DNA of 44,627 nt from assembly GCF_003675875.1 (NCBI RefSeq), contig NZ_RCDI01000009.1:1-44627 (forward strand), in the 5' to 3' direction. Positions 28,233 to 37,723 of this stretch are shown piece by piece. Each line of letters opens with the position of its first letter. The first letter of the stretch is position 1. The translations under genes and the position numbers were made by a program. The stretch comes from Halostella limicola. Its GTDB lineage: Archaea; Halobacteriota; Halobacteria; Halobacteriales; Natronoarchaeaceae. The notes beneath the pieces were generated by a model. That model searched no databases. It saw nothing but the letters and a program-made list of their open reading frames with translations, and was not told the DNA's origin.

Positions 28233-29342
28233 ATGGGGGTCGACGCTGTAGGGGAAGCACGGAAGATGGAACCAGAACCTGACGGGGCTAATCCCGGGGG
28301 TTACACCCTCGAAGACGCACTCCAACGACGCCTCACTACCATCGAGAGCGGCACCTACGCGAATAGCCTCGCGACGGCCGTCGCAGACTTCCGCGATCGC
28401 GTCGTCGGGCACACCGGGTTTCCGATGTATGATGTTGACGAGGATCAATGTCGCGAGTACGCGCACGCGCTCCACGAGGCCGTCCGTGAGGACGAGCTCG
28501 CCGCGTCGACGACCCGCACCTACTACGCGAACTTCCGGGCGTTCCTCTCCTGGTGCGTACGCGACGGCATCATCGACGCGAACCCGGCCGAGCGGAACCG
28601 GGCGACGGACCCACTCCCCAAGACCGAGGACGACGTTGACCGCCAGTTCTGGGATCCACTGGTTCGCCAACGGTTCCTGCGGTACATGGACGGGCAGGTC
28701 GACCGGACGCTCGACGATAAGACCGACCACGATCGACTCCAGATAATGCGGGACCGCGCCCTCGCGTACGTCATCGGACTCTCCGGAGTCCGCGGTGCGG
28801 AGATCCTCCGCGATCCAGACGACGAGCGACGCGAGGGCCTGCGGTGGTCTGATGTCGACCTTGACCGCGGGATACTGGAGGTCCTTGGAAAGAGCCGGGA
28901 GCGAGAGACGGCCCAACTCCCGACGCCCGCGGCCGAACGCCTCGAACGGTACCGCGACCAGCTCGAGCCGGAGGATGACTGGCCGGTGTTCCCGACGCTC
29001 CACCCCAGCACGCTCGCCCAGCAGTTGGACGTGCCCGGCGAGGACGATCGCGTCGACGAGGCCCGGGAGCGAGGGCTGTCACTCCCCGCGATGTCCATCC
29101 AGGCTGGCCGGAAAGCAGTACGAAAACACTCCGAAGCGGCCGGTCTTCCGCCCGGAGACGACGAGTATCTAAAACTCCACGGCGCACGCCGCGGTCTCGG
29201 CGACGAGCTGTATCGGGAAAAGGCCGAACTCGCGCAGGAAGTCCTCCGACACAAGAGCGTCGAGACGACGCACAAGGCCTACTCCGACGAGCGGACCGCG
29301 CAGATCCGGGAGGACGTCGAGGACGTGCTCGGGTTAGACTAG
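28233..29342 (+). CDS. int: Tyrosine recombinase (SNJ2-type integrase), 369 aa
   Basis: N-terminal SAM-like arm (about 25-125), then a catalytic domain with Arg187 (GVRGAE), Lys220 (LGKSRE), His316xxArg319 (HGAR), His340 (LRHKS) and nucleophile Tyr350 (HKAYSDE). This is the full R-K-HxxR-H-Y set of an active enzyme. The ATG at 28233 is chosen because TTTAA (28206-28210) lies about 25 bases upstream, fitting leaderless transcription; ATG 28266 is an alternative. It integrates or excises the circle at a host site. The small membrane ORF downstream fits this integrase neighbourhood. Confidence 0.92.
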   Translation: MGVDAVGEARKMEPEPDGANPGGYTLEDALQRRLTTIESGTYANSLATAVADFRDRVVGHTGFPMYDVDEDQCREYAHALHEAVREDELAASTTRTYYANFRAFLSWCVRDGIIDANPAERNRATDPLPKTEDDVDRQFWDPLVRQRFLRYMDGQVDRTLDDKTDHDRLQIMRDRALAYVIGLSGVRGAEILRDPDDERREGLRWSDVDLDRGILEVLGKSRERETAQLPTPAAERLERYRDQLEPEDDWPVFPTLHPSTLAQQLDVPGEDDRVDEARERGLSLPAMSIQAGRKAVRKHSEAAGLPPGDDEYLKLHGARRGLGDELYREKAELAQEVLRHKSVETTHKAYSDERTAQIREDVEDVLGLD

Positions 29343-29376
29343 AGTTTTACATATATTGGATACATATACGGAATAT

Positions 29377-29490
29377 ATGGATGAAGACATCGGGGCCATC
29401 ATTCTGTTCGTGGTGTTCCTCTTCTTAGCCGGTGGGATACTCTTAGGAACGGCTACGGACGCGTTTGAGATCCTGAGCTCCTACTGGTGA
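29377..29490 (+). CDS. Single-span membrane peptide downstream of integrase, 37 aa
   Basis: MDEDIGAIILFVVFLFLAGG is one clear hydrophobic helix with an acidic N-terminus and a short DAFEILSSYW tail. It is 34 bases after the integrase stop, in an AT-rich stretch with repeated ATAT-containing motifs that could be promoter or attachment DNA. Confidence 0.55.
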   Translation: MDEDIGAIILFVVFLFLAGGILLGTATDAFEILSSYW

Positions 29491-29511
29491 CTGCTGCTCT
29501 TAAGCTATCAG

Positions 29512-29949
29512 TCACGCCTCTGGCGGACTCATACCGAGCTTATCCATTATCCACCCGGCCGCCCGGTTGATTGGTCCGGTCTCAATTCTCCGCCGTTTCT
29601 TCGTCGTGATGTCGTCAGTCGAGGCGCCTGCCAGTGACGCGATCTCTGAGAGTTCGTCGATCGCCTGTTCTGGGGATTCGGCGTTGGTCTCGAAAACGAT
29701 GTAGATGTCTCCCTGGTCCGCGACGTCGAGGGCCACCTCCTCGGATAGTAGGTCTGGCCAGTCCGAGCTCAGGGGGAGCGAGGCGACGTTGAAAAATCGG
29801 CCGTGATCGAAGTCAACGAACTCGACGCTGAACGTGAACTCCCCGGTATCGAACTCTGTGAGCGCGTCGTCGGTTTTCTCCGGGCCGAGAACTTCGGCGT
29901 ACAGTTCGGTGAGTGATGCGTCTTCGTCGGATGAATCGTTGGTGAACAT
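29512..29949 (-). CDS. Acidic hypothetical protein, 145 aa
   Basis: Strands FTFSVEFVDFDHGRFFNVAS and IYIVFETNAESPEQAIDELSE, then a basic patch (TTKKRRRIETGP) and a C-terminal helix GWIMDKLGM. No family recognised. Convergent with the integrase region and downstream of the ATPase gene on the same strand. Confidence 0.68.
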   Translation of the reverse strand: MFTNDSSDEDASLTELYAEVLGPEKTDDALTEFDTGEFTFSVEFVDFDHGRFFNVASLPLSSDWPDLLSEEVALDVADQGDIYIVFETNAESPEQAIDELSEIASLAGASTDDITTKKRRRIETGPINRAAGWIMDKLGMSPPEA

Positions 29950-30204
29950 GGTTGCGGATGGAATCTGTGATTAGTCACGCACGCACGCGACGATCGTCGT
30001 CCTCGAGCTCCTCTGCCCGCAGCTCGCCCCGCTCACAGAGAAAATCTGACCTCTCTGTTCCAACTCTGACTATCTTCACGCGCGCGTTCTTCTAGTTACT
30101 ATGCGCCTACGCGGCGCGCAGCAGGCAGCGTGCAAAATCAACACGAAACCGCCACACGGCGCAGTGATGGTGTTCTGAACGCCTTTCTTCAGCCCCCGTG
30201 CAAT
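29950..30204. other. 255-base interval without a gene
   Basis: No credible frame. It contains GCACGCACGCACGCGACGATCGTCGTCC, best described as short CACG repeats followed by a GACGATCGTC palindrome near 29989-29999, and a GC-rich CTACGCGGCGCGCAGCAGGCAGCG stretch, given here only as a description. It separates the end of the transfer block from the 145-aa gene and may hold the latter's promoter. Confidence 0.3.
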
Positions 30205-32676
30205 TCAGAGCACCTCCTCAACACCGTCCCAGTCGGCCTTGATAGCCTTCTCCCCGATGGAGGTGAGCTTGAACACTCCATTTTCCTTCTCGACACAGTG
30301 GCCAAGCTTCCGAGGATCGTTGATGTACTTGTACACCGTCCGCTCCGCGACGACGTCGGTCGCCTCTGCAATATCACCACCGCTGGTGAGCGTCCCGGAT
30401 TCATCGCGATGAATCTCTTCGAGAATCCAGATGTAGTTATCGCGGCGCTCGGTATCCTCGTTGATCCAGTGACTGACCGCCTTCGGTATCCCGAACTCCT
30501 GCATGACGCGCTTCCGTTTCTTCTCGTCGGCTTCAGACGATGCGAGGAACGAAAGCCGCCGTTCGGCGTTGTCCTCGACGCGGCGTAGCGACAGGTCGCT
30601 CGGGATATCGTGTTCGCGACGACGCTCCAGCGCTGCGTCTATCACCTCGTCGTCGACAGTGTCGCCCGCGTTGACCGGGCGCGCGTCGCCGGGAAGATCG
30701 CTGGGGAAGAGGTGCCACTGCCCCAACTCTGGCGTGACCTCGCTTTCAGTATCCAGCTCGTACACGGTCCCCGAGAGAACGTCTATCCAAAGGTCGCGGT
30801 CGCCGTGTTTCTTGAGCCACCCATCTCCGTGGTACTGCCGGACACGAGCGCCCCATGACTTGCCGTAGCGGTCCCGCCAGTGTTCGTCGCCGGAACCGAG
30901 ACCGCATCGTGCCCCGCGCCACTGTATCGGGTAGTCCTTCCGACCGTCGTTCAGCAGCATTCCCCACCCGGTACTGAAGCTCTGGAGTTGCTCCTTCTGG
31001 TCGTGGCTGAAGTTAAACGAGTCGTCGAGCGTCTTTATCTCCTCTGCGCCCAACTTCAGCAGGATCTTGATGGGCATGTTCGTCCGGACTGCCTTGGACA
31101 CCTCGTTCAGCTTCTGTGTCGATCCGATGAGCATCACTCGCCTCGATCCGCCCTGCTGGGCGATGTCGTAGAGCGTGTTCCGTAGCGCCTTAATCTGCTT
31201 CCGGTAGTCGGTCTGACCGAGCTTCGACGGTGCGAGGTTGTCGATCTCCCTACTCTCCAGTGCCGCCCGCGGAAGCCGCGGGTGCTCGTCCCGGATACGG
31301 AAGATGAACCGGTACCAGAGCGTCTGAACAAGGTACTTGAGTCCCTCGTTCCGGTCCTTCAGGAAGTTACAGTTGAGGACAGCCACGCGGTCCTTCTTGA
31401 ACTCCTCAACGAGGTCCAAGTTGGTCTCCGCACCAGTGTCCTCGATAAGCCCCTCGCCGGCGAGCATCATCAACGCGTCCGCGCAGTCCTCCAGCAACGC
31501 GTCTTCGTCCATCTGGTAGTGTATCTCCCGGATCTCCCCCTCTGATGCCTCGACCTCTTCAGCGTCGGCGAGGATCTTGTTCCCGTCCTCGTCCTCCCGG
31601 AACTCGTCGTCGGCGATCTCCTCGACGGTGATGGTGGCTTCGACCTCTTCCGCGTACGTCTTGAGCTTCGAGACGAGGTCCTCGACTTCACCAGTCGTTT
31701 GTTGAACCTCGTTGAGCGCCTTCCCGACGCGGCGCATCGTGTTCTGGTCGTTCGTCGTGACGCCGGCGAGGTGGAGGATTAGCTTCGGCGTCAGGTCGTC
31801 GATGCCGATGGTAAACCGCTCGTAGTTGGACGGGAGTACCTCGGGAACGCCGCTGGTTGCCGGGACGTACACGACGGTCTCGTAGCCTTTCGGCCCCTGG
31901 CCGAACTCCTCCAGATTCTCCTTGATCCCCTCGTCGTCCGACGGCGTCGCGATCATCGGCGTCTCGTTCCGGCCGTCGTCGTAGCAGGAGAACCACTTGT
32001 ACGGGTGCTCATCCTTGAGGTTCCCACAGATGCTGGCGATCGTGGAGTCCTTCCCCTGACGGGGCAACGCCACGACGAGGATATGCTCGCAGTCCTCGTG
32101 GCTGATGACGGGCGCGACGTCGTCGGGGGACTGCGCCTGGTCGGCGCGCATCCGCTTGCGGCCGATGGGCGTGATGTCGCCCTGCTTCGAGGACGCACCG
32201 CCCGGGAGGTCCAACTGCTGGAGCGTCACGGGTGCGTATGGCGTGGTGTCACGGATCGAGCTGAGGTAGCCCAGCTCGATAGCGAGACGAACCTGCGTCT
32301 CGAACTCGTTGCCTGCGTCTGGCGGTGTCTCTCCCCGATCGCGGATGTCCATCTGCTTCTGAAACGCGAGTTTCGTCTCTCTGTCGACCACGTCGAGGCC
32401 GTCCGTCGACGGGGAGAGAACGTCGGAAATGTCGGGGTGGTCGCGCAGGTGCCAGTGGATTGCGGTGAGGAGGTAGTCGATCGGGAGCGGCGAGTCCCCG
32501 GCGAGTGAGTTCCGGGCCGCGGAGATAAGCGCCCGGACCGTTGCCTCGTGTTCGGTCCGTTGTTCGTCTGCCTGCTGTTGGATCCCCGCGTTCGTAATAC
32601 TCCGCAGTGCGGCCTGTACCTCTTCCTCGTCCGTCGGCTGGATGTCGTGGTATGGATTCGTCTCTGGAGTGCTCAT
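30205..32676 (-). CDS. Large P-loop ATPase (HerA/TraG-like DNA translocase, inferred) with winged-helix tail, 823 aa
   Basis: Residues 198-213 (HILVVALPRQGKDSTI) are a P-loop in which GKDS replaces the usual GKT/GKS, after a strand. Downstream VAVLNCNFL and RVMLIGSTQKLNEVS resemble Walker B-like and sensor strands, with SREIDNLAP between. The C-terminal 90 residues are a winged helix (GDIAEATDVVAERTVYKYIND). Overall size and order suggest a HerA/FtsK/TraG-family pump with DNA-contacting tail. It is last in a long run of membrane-protein genes and is the likely motor of transfer or packaging. Divergent enough that the family call needs a profile search. Confidence 0.68.
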   Translation of the reverse strand: MSTPETNPYHDIQPTDEEEVQAALRSITNAGIQQQADEQRTEHEATVRALISAARNSLAGDSPLPIDYLLTAIHWHLRDHPDISDVLSPSTDGLDVVDRETKLAFQKQMDIRDRGETPPDAGNEFETQVRLAIELGYLSSIRDTTPYAPVTLQQLDLPGGASSKQGDITPIGRKRMRADQAQSPDDVAPVISHEDCEHILVVALPRQGKDSTIASICGNLKDEHPYKWFSCYDDGRNETPMIATPSDDEGIKENLEEFGQGPKGYETVVYVPATSGVPEVLPSNYERFTIGIDDLTPKLILHLAGVTTNDQNTMRRVGKALNEVQQTTGEVEDLVSKLKTYAEEVEATITVEEIADDEFREDEDGNKILADAEEVEASEGEIREIHYQMDEDALLEDCADALMMLAGEGLIEDTGAETNLDLVEEFKKDRVAVLNCNFLKDRNEGLKYLVQTLWYRFIFRIRDEHPRLPRAALESREIDNLAPSKLGQTDYRKQIKALRNTLYDIAQQGGSRRVMLIGSTQKLNEVSKAVRTNMPIKILLKLGAEEIKTLDDSFNFSHDQKEQLQSFSTGWGMLLNDGRKDYPIQWRGARCGLGSGDEHWRDRYGKSWGARVRQYHGDGWLKKHGDRDLWIDVLSGTVYELDTESEVTPELGQWHLFPSDLPGDARPVNAGDTVDDEVIDAALERRREHDIPSDLSLRRVEDNAERRLSFLASSEADEKKRKRVMQEFGIPKAVSHWINEDTERRDNYIWILEEIHRDESGTLTSGGDIAEATDVVAERTVYKYINDPRKLGHCVEKENGVFKLTSIGEKAIKADWDGVEEVL

Positions 32677-32697
32677 AGTATGAAAAACGGGCAGTGG

Positions 32698-34416
32698 TTA
32701 GTCTGCGGTCGTCGACGGCGTCGAACCGGGCGCGCTCGGCAACTCCGGCCGGTCCGGCATCATCTCGTAGGCGTCCCGCGGGACGTTGACGCCGCGGAGG
32801 TCCTCCGTGGGGTCAACCTCGGGGAGCTGGAAGATCGGTTCGCCGTGCGCGCCCATGAACCGTTCCGAGAACCGGGACTGCATCTGACTCATCTCGGGGA
32901 GCCGGCGCTTCGACGCGGGGTAGACGAGTGTCAGTTCCACTTCCTCTCCGGACGCCGTCTCGGTCATGAGCGTCGTCTCGGCGAGCGAGTGTTCGTCCTC
33001 GACCATCGCCCGGTACCGCTCCCGGACCAGCGCCGGGTCGTGGCCGAGGTTCCTGCCGAACTTCGTGTCGGACGCGTTCGTGATGACCTCGTACGCCAAC
33101 TTGCTCTTCGTGACTATCTCGTCCGGTGAGCCTTTCACCGTCTTCGAGATCTCCCGGTTGATCGAGGGGATCTCAATGTTCTCCAGGTGTCCCGGGAGGT
33201 TGGGCTTCATCTGCTTGAGGTTCCGGGCGTACTGCTCCATCACGGACGGGCTGACTTCCTCGCCCTGCGTGGTCATCTCCCAGAGTCGCTGGGAGAACTC
33301 GTCGATGAACTCCTCGCGGTCGTACGACGCGTACGAGCGCCCGGCCGCGCGACCCATGTAGCAGGTCACGTCCGGCGTCTCGACAGTCTTCACCAGCGCC
33401 ATCTGTGCGTCCCAGTACTCCGCTGCCGACGGCTCGCGGTGTCGCTTGATACGGCGCGAACGGAGCCGTGAGAGGGTGTAGAACGTCCCCAGTGCAAGAA
33501 GCGGGCCAGTGCCGAAGAGGATGACCGCGGCGGTCGCAGGCCCTATCCAGATGCCGGTGTACACGAACTGGAGTCCGACGGCGATAGCGTAAGGAAGCCC
33601 CAGCCGCCACATGAGGGCGCCACTCTCGAAGGCGGCGGAGAGGTGGAGCGTGAACTGCTTCAGTTCTTCAGCGAGAGCGACCTTCCACGGGACGTTCTCC
33701 GTAGCCTCTTCACTGCTGTCGTCGTCTGCCTCTGCCGTTTCCGGCGAGTGCTCGGTGCCTTGGAACGACGGTTCTGCATCTTCGAGCCGATCCGCAAGGC
33801 GCTCGGCGCCGGTCGCGGCGGCAGTGAACGCCCCTTCGCTGAAGTCGGAGTCAGGAAGCGCTGCAGGGTCCGCTTCACCGTCGCCAGCCTCGGAGACCGA
33901 CCGGTAGTCGATACCCTCTGCGTCGTGTGACTGCCCGTCAAGTGCTTTGTCGAGATAGTCCGCGATCTCCGACTGTGCCATCTCGCTCGTCACGATGACG
34001 GGGTGCATGTGGTCGCTCGACCGCATCTCGTCGGAGAGTTGCTTCACCGACGTGGTCAGCCATCCCGTCATGTTCGCCGCTTGCCGGGCCGCCCAGCTCC
34101 GGCGAAGGCCGATGTACCGGTGGTAGAGGACGACCGACACGACCGGCGGGAGCCACCAACTCTTCAGGATGCCGACGAGCGTCTTGAAGAACCAGTACGA
34201 GGAACCGCTGCTACTGACGTTCTGTGTCGCAACCGTCCATACTCCATAGGTCACAACCGTGATGAAGACGAACAGGACCACCTTCGCGATACGTGACGGC
34301 GCCGAACGCGGGTCGCCGAACACCTTTCGGAGGACGTACTCCACCTTCGACGACCGGCCGACCTGGTCGGCCACGTGATCGTCGGCCTCGGTATCGTCGT
34401 AGTTATCGAGCGACAT
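32698..34416 (-). CDS. Four-span membrane protein of the transfer block, 572 aa
   Basis: Hydrophobic helices at about 43-62 and 74-98, and a second pair at about 275-320 (LGLPYAIAVGLQFVYTGIW, AAVILFGTGPLLALGTFYTL). Between and after them lie long acidic soluble regions that would face the cytoplasm. Immediately upstream of the ATPase (21-base gap), so it may couple the motor to the membrane. No sequence family recognised. Confidence 0.75.
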   Translation of the reverse strand: MSLDNYDDTEADDHVADQVGRSSKVEYVLRKVFGDPRSAPSRIAKVVLFVFITVVTYGVWTVATQNVSSSGSSYWFFKTLVGILKSWWLPPVVSVVLYHRYIGLRRSWAARQAANMTGWLTTSVKQLSDEMRSSDHMHPVIVTSEMAQSEIADYLDKALDGQSHDAEGIDYRSVSEAGDGEADPAALPDSDFSEGAFTAAATGAERLADRLEDAEPSFQGTEHSPETAEADDDSSEEATENVPWKVALAEELKQFTLHLSAAFESGALMWRLGLPYAIAVGLQFVYTGIWIGPATAAVILFGTGPLLALGTFYTLSRLRSRRIKRHREPSAAEYWDAQMALVKTVETPDVTCYMGRAAGRSYASYDREEFIDEFSQRLWEMTTQGEEVSPSVMEQYARNLKQMKPNLPGHLENIEIPSINREISKTVKGSPDEIVTKSKLAYEVITNASDTKFGRNLGHDPALVRERYRAMVEDEHSLAETTLMTETASGEEVELTLVYPASKRRLPEMSQMQSRFSERFMGAHGEPIFQLPEVDPTEDLRGVNVPRDAYEMMPDRPELPSAPGSTPSTTAD

Positions 34417-34418
34417 GG

Positions 34419-35834
34419 TTAGTCACCTCCAGTCGGCGTTCCGCGACCGGTTCCCGACGGCGACGGGCGTTCAGACCGGCTCGTCGTCGGGATAGCGGCC
34501 TCTTCGCCAGTTCGGGTGCGGTTGAGTTCTTCAATCAGTTCTTCGACGCGCATCCGGGTCTTGCGGACCTCATTGCCCCGCTTGTACTCCTTCTCGGCCA
34601 CACGGAGCGCTCGTTCGATGTTCGACAGTGCCGTCGCGGCGTTGAGCCGCGGGTCGACGAGCAGTGGGCGGAGCCACGTTTCGTCGCGGAGCGTCCGGTG
34701 CGTGACCGGGTCGACCTGCATTAGCTGCTCAACGCCGTGGTGTGCGTACACGATGTTGCCGTCCTCGTCATACAGGATGTCGCCGTCTTCGTCCTTCGCG
34801 ACGATGCCCTTGCACGCTATCTCTACCATGTCGTCGACCGTCTCGATGCCCATCTCCGATCGCCAGTAGCGGGCGGCGTTCGTCCCGATCTCCGCGATAT
34901 CCGAAATCTTGTGCTGGGCGGCCGCCTTCCGAGACCGCTCGTAGTCCTGCCGGGCTGCCTCCCGCTGGAGTTTGGATATCGGCATCGAGAGTTGCTGGAG
35001 CGTGAGGATCCACCCGTACTTGCGGCTCCAGTAGATGCTGATGATCGCGATGATCCCGATGACTTCCACCCACTGGAGTGGGTTCATCACCTGCGCGATC
35101 TTCAGTCCGACGTACTGGGAGATGCGGTTACTCCAGAAGTTCTCGAACAGTTGCGCTTTCTCTTCGGTGTCCTGTATCCACTCCTTCGTGTCTTCCGGGG
35201 TATCGCCGTATCCTGCGGCCGACGCGGCCGACGACGTGTAGTCGATAATCGGCTTCCACGCGGGGTTGATGTCGGTCGACGCCGAGACCGCCGTGTCGGT
35301 GGCGTACAGGTCGACCGTCTTCTGGGAGTCGTCCGGGAAGAAGAGCTCGAGCTCGTAGAAGCTCGTCGTGTTACGCGGGGCCGCGTCGTCCGCGTACGAA
35401 ACCCGGACCACGCTCCCGTCGCCCACCACGTCAGCCGAGGCTTTCTCTTGCGGGATGCGTGCTGCCTCGACCGGGTGTGACAGGCTGAAGGTTGCGAAGC
35501 CGCCGCTGGTGTTGAACGACTCGTCGGGTTGGTCTATCTGGACGTCGACGTAGTCCTCGTCGGGCATGTCCGGTGTGATCCGGACCTGCGAGGCGTCTGT
35601 AGGCCCGGTCTGGTTGCTCTCACCCCCGGACTCGGTCTCGTTTTCCTGCACCGCCGGTGCCGGTGCCCACCCTCCGCTGCTGGGAGTGGTGGACTCGGGT
35701 GTAGGCGCCGTTGCCGCGGCCGCGGACGCAGGGACGAGCGCGCTCGCGAGGACGAGCACAATCGCGATAGTGGCGAAGGTCAGTCTCCGGCGGCTGCCGG
35801 ACGCGGTGCTGTCGGTGCGTAGTTGCTGTAGCAT
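34419..35834 (-). CDS. Secreted/membrane-anchored transfer-block protein, 471 aa
   Basis: Sec signal (hydrophobic 20-40, ending SAAAATA). A Thr/Pro/Ser-rich linker (42-80) with N-sequons leads to a beta-rich outer domain (82-185), a membrane helix (about 254-270, VEVIGIIAIISIYW), and a basic helical cytoplasmic part with an RTRMRVEELIEELNRTRTG end. Two bases from the next gene, so co-translated. A bitopic scaffold with domains on both sides of the membrane. Unrecognised. Confidence 0.78.
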   Translation of the reverse strand: MLQQLRTDSTASGSRRRLTFATIAIVLVLASALVPASAAAATAPTPESTTPSSGGWAPAPAVQENETESGGESNQTGPTDASQVRITPDMPDEDYVDVQIDQPDESFNTSGGFATFSLSHPVEAARIPQEKASADVVGDGSVVRVSYADDAAPRNTTSFYELELFFPDDSQKTVDLYATDTAVSASTDINPAWKPIIDYTSSAASAAGYGDTPEDTKEWIQDTEEKAQLFENFWSNRISQYVGLKIAQVMNPLQWVEVIGIIAIISIYWSRKYGWILTLQQLSMPISKLQREAARQDYERSRKAAAQHKISDIAEIGTNAARYWRSEMGIETVDDMVEIACKGIVAKDEDGDILYDEDGNIVYAHHGVEQLMQVDPVTHRTLRDETWLRPLLVDPRLNAATALSNIERALRVAEKEYKRGNEVRKTRMRVEELIEELNRTRTGEEAAIPTTSRSERPSPSGTGRGTPTGGD

Positions 35835-35849
35835 CAGTGTGGTCTCCTG

Positions 35850-36983
35850 TTAGTCAGAGGTGGTCGCGCTGGTCCCGTTGCTGTCGGGCGACTGATTCGG
35901 CCACGGCTGCATCCCCGTACCCGACGCTTTGCCGTTCCGTTCGGCAACTTCCTCGGGATCCATGTCCATCAACTGGTCGGCCTGTTGGGACGACATGCCG
36001 GTCATGAGCGGGAGGAACATCGCCATCCACGAGCGCTGGCGCTGGCTCTGGAAGTACTCCTGGTTCTCCAGCATCTCCTCGTACTCCCGAACCTGATTAC
36101 TGAGGACTGCGTTCAGGCGCCGCTCGTGCTTCAGGTCCGACTCCAGCTCCTCCTTGTCCTTGTGGAGCTGGTCAATCTCCGACGTCGACTTCCGGTCGGA
36201 CGGGACGAACCGGTAGTCGTAGTTCTGGTTCGGGTCGTCGACGGTCTTGCGCTGTTTGGTGTGGACGGTGATCTTGTCACGGTCGCCCTCGACGGTCGTC
36301 GACTCGTCGCTGATGGGGATACGGACGATCGCCCGGTCCGTGGCGAGGCGGTAGTCACGGCCGCGGAGTTCCGCCTCGTCAGCGTTGAACTTCCGCCGCC
36401 AGAAGATACCGAGTACGCGCTTCTTGTGGAACAGCGGCGCTTCGAGCGCGACCGTCTCGTTCTTGTCGTCGTCGTAGATCGGACGCATCAGCGCCTTCTC
36501 GCAGTACATCGTCTCCTCTTCGGTCCCGTTCTTGGACTCATGGATCACACTGAGTTCGGTCGCCTTGCTCTCCTGGCGGCGGTAGACGAACGCCCCGCCC
36601 CACATGAGGACGAGTCCGAACATGATGACCGAGAGTTCTTCGAGGAACGCCGTATCCCCGGGACTCCCCGTCTTCGCGTACGTCCACGCGGCGTAAGTGA
36701 ACAGACCAACCGAAAGGGTCGCCGCGAGGAAGAACAACTTCGCGGTCGGCGTCCACCGCTTCGGCCACTTCCGAAGCCCGATAGACTCGTTCCTGATGTC
36801 GGGTTCGGCGTCCTCCCGAAGCCGTTGTTCAGTGTCGTTCTGGCTCGACGCGTCGCCGCGGCGCCATGCGAAGATCTTGCCGCCCAGCCAGATGCAGGCG
36901 ACCACGCCGAGGATGATCGCGACGGCGAAGAGGAGTGTCTGTGTGATGCCGCCTGAGAAGAGGGCGAGTGGCGTGTAGTTCAT
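35850..36983 (-). CDS. Membrane protein with long coiled coil, 377 aa
   Basis: Helices at about 12-32, 82-100 and 125-145. A cytoplasmic beta-rich domain follows (about 160-260) and then a coiled coil (about 265-320, EIDQLHKDKEELESDLKHER onward). C-terminus MTGMSSQQADQLMDMDPEEV. Start overlaps the stop of the 246-aa gene by one base. Probably an inner-membrane structural component with a coiled-coil arm for the ATPase or DNA; inferred. Confidence 0.75.
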   Translation of the reverse strand: MNYTPLALFSGGITQTLLFAVAIILGVVACIWLGGKIFAWRRGDASSQNDTEQRLREDAEPDIRNESIGLRKWPKRWTPTAKLFFLAATLSVGLFTYAAWTYAKTGSPGDTAFLEELSVIMFGLVLMWGGAFVYRRQESKATELSVIHESKNGTEEETMYCEKALMRPIYDDDKNETVALEAPLFHKKRVLGIFWRRKFNADEAELRGRDYRLATDRAIVRIPISDESTTVEGDRDKITVHTKQRKTVDDPNQNYDYRFVPSDRKSTSEIDQLHKDKEELESDLKHERRLNAVLSNQVREYEEMLENQEYFQSQRQRSWMAMFLPLMTGMSSQQADQLMDMDPEEVAERNGKASGTGMQPWPNQSPDSNGTSATTSD

Positions 36984-37723
36984 CAGTATCTCCCTCCAGA
37001 GTCGTCTTCGTCCTCGTCGTCGCTGGTGACGGCTTCAGTGGCCGCCTGAACCATCTTGGCCTGTTCGGGCGGCGGTGTCGTACTCACACCGCTACTTGCT
37101 GTCGTCGTGATGCCGTCGCCTTCGAGGTCTTCCTCGGTAAGCCCGAACTCGGAGAGGTCGATATCGAGTTCCTCCATCGTCTCGGGGTCGAGGTCGAGTT
37201 GAGTCGCTTCACTGGTCGAGGTGTTCGCGACCGCACGCCGGTAGAGTTCTTGCCCCTTGGCGAGGAACTGCCGCTCACCTTCGTCGTACTCCGTGAGCGT
37301 CTGGCGGAGAATGTGGCACTCGTGCTGGTTCGCAACGTCGTACAGCTCCGAGACGAGTTGGTCGCCTTCGTACTGCTCCATCAGGCGCTCGATAGTGTCC
37401 GTGACGGGCTTGCGCGTGAGTACGGGGCACTGAACGCCGTAGTTCGGGCAGCCTTCGCACGCGTCGGGGAACGCTTCCTCTGGTGTGTCCACGCCGCGGT
37501 GCGGGTACATCTTGTGCTTCGGGTCTTTCTGGAGTTCGGCGAGGCTCTGCTTGACCAGCGTCCGGACGCTCCCGTCGTGGTGCGTCGCCGTCTGTTCGAG
37601 GAAGAGGCTGATCTCCCACCACAGTTGGGAGTCGTCCTCGACGTGGTCGTGTCGACGTCGTAACTCCGAGCGGAGCTCGTCGAGTTCGGTCCGTTTGGGG
37701 CTTTGGTCGGATTGGGTACTCAT
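36983..37723 (-). CDS. Cytoplasmic four-cysteine protein, 246 aa
   Basis: Start 37723 (MSTQSDQSPK) overlaps the stop of the 90-aa gene (ATGA); an upstream frame start is rejected. Cys89xxCys92x6Cys99 (ACEGCPNYGVQCP) with Cys136 (HECHIL) could hold zinc or an iron-sulfur cluster. Mostly helical and acidic; no signal peptide. A soluble partner among membrane proteins, perhaps a coupling or DNA-processing factor. Not recognised. Confidence 0.75.
   Translation of the reverse strand: MSTQSDQSPKRTELDELRSELRRRHDHVEDDSQLWWEISLFLEQTATHHDGSVRTLVKQSLAELQKDPKHKMYPHRGVDTPEEAFPDACEGCPNYGVQCPVLTRKPVTDTIERLMEQYEGDQLVSELYDVANQHECHILRQTLTEYDEGERQFLAKGQELYRRAVANTSTSEATQLDLDPETMEELDIDLSEFGLTEEDLEGDGITTTASSGVSTTPPPEQAKMVQAATEAVTSDDEDEDDSGGRY

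Noticed and set aside
29950-30204. CRISPR-like short repeats
   Set aside because: CACG repeats are only a few bases long with no regular spacers. No CRISPR array is visible anywhere.
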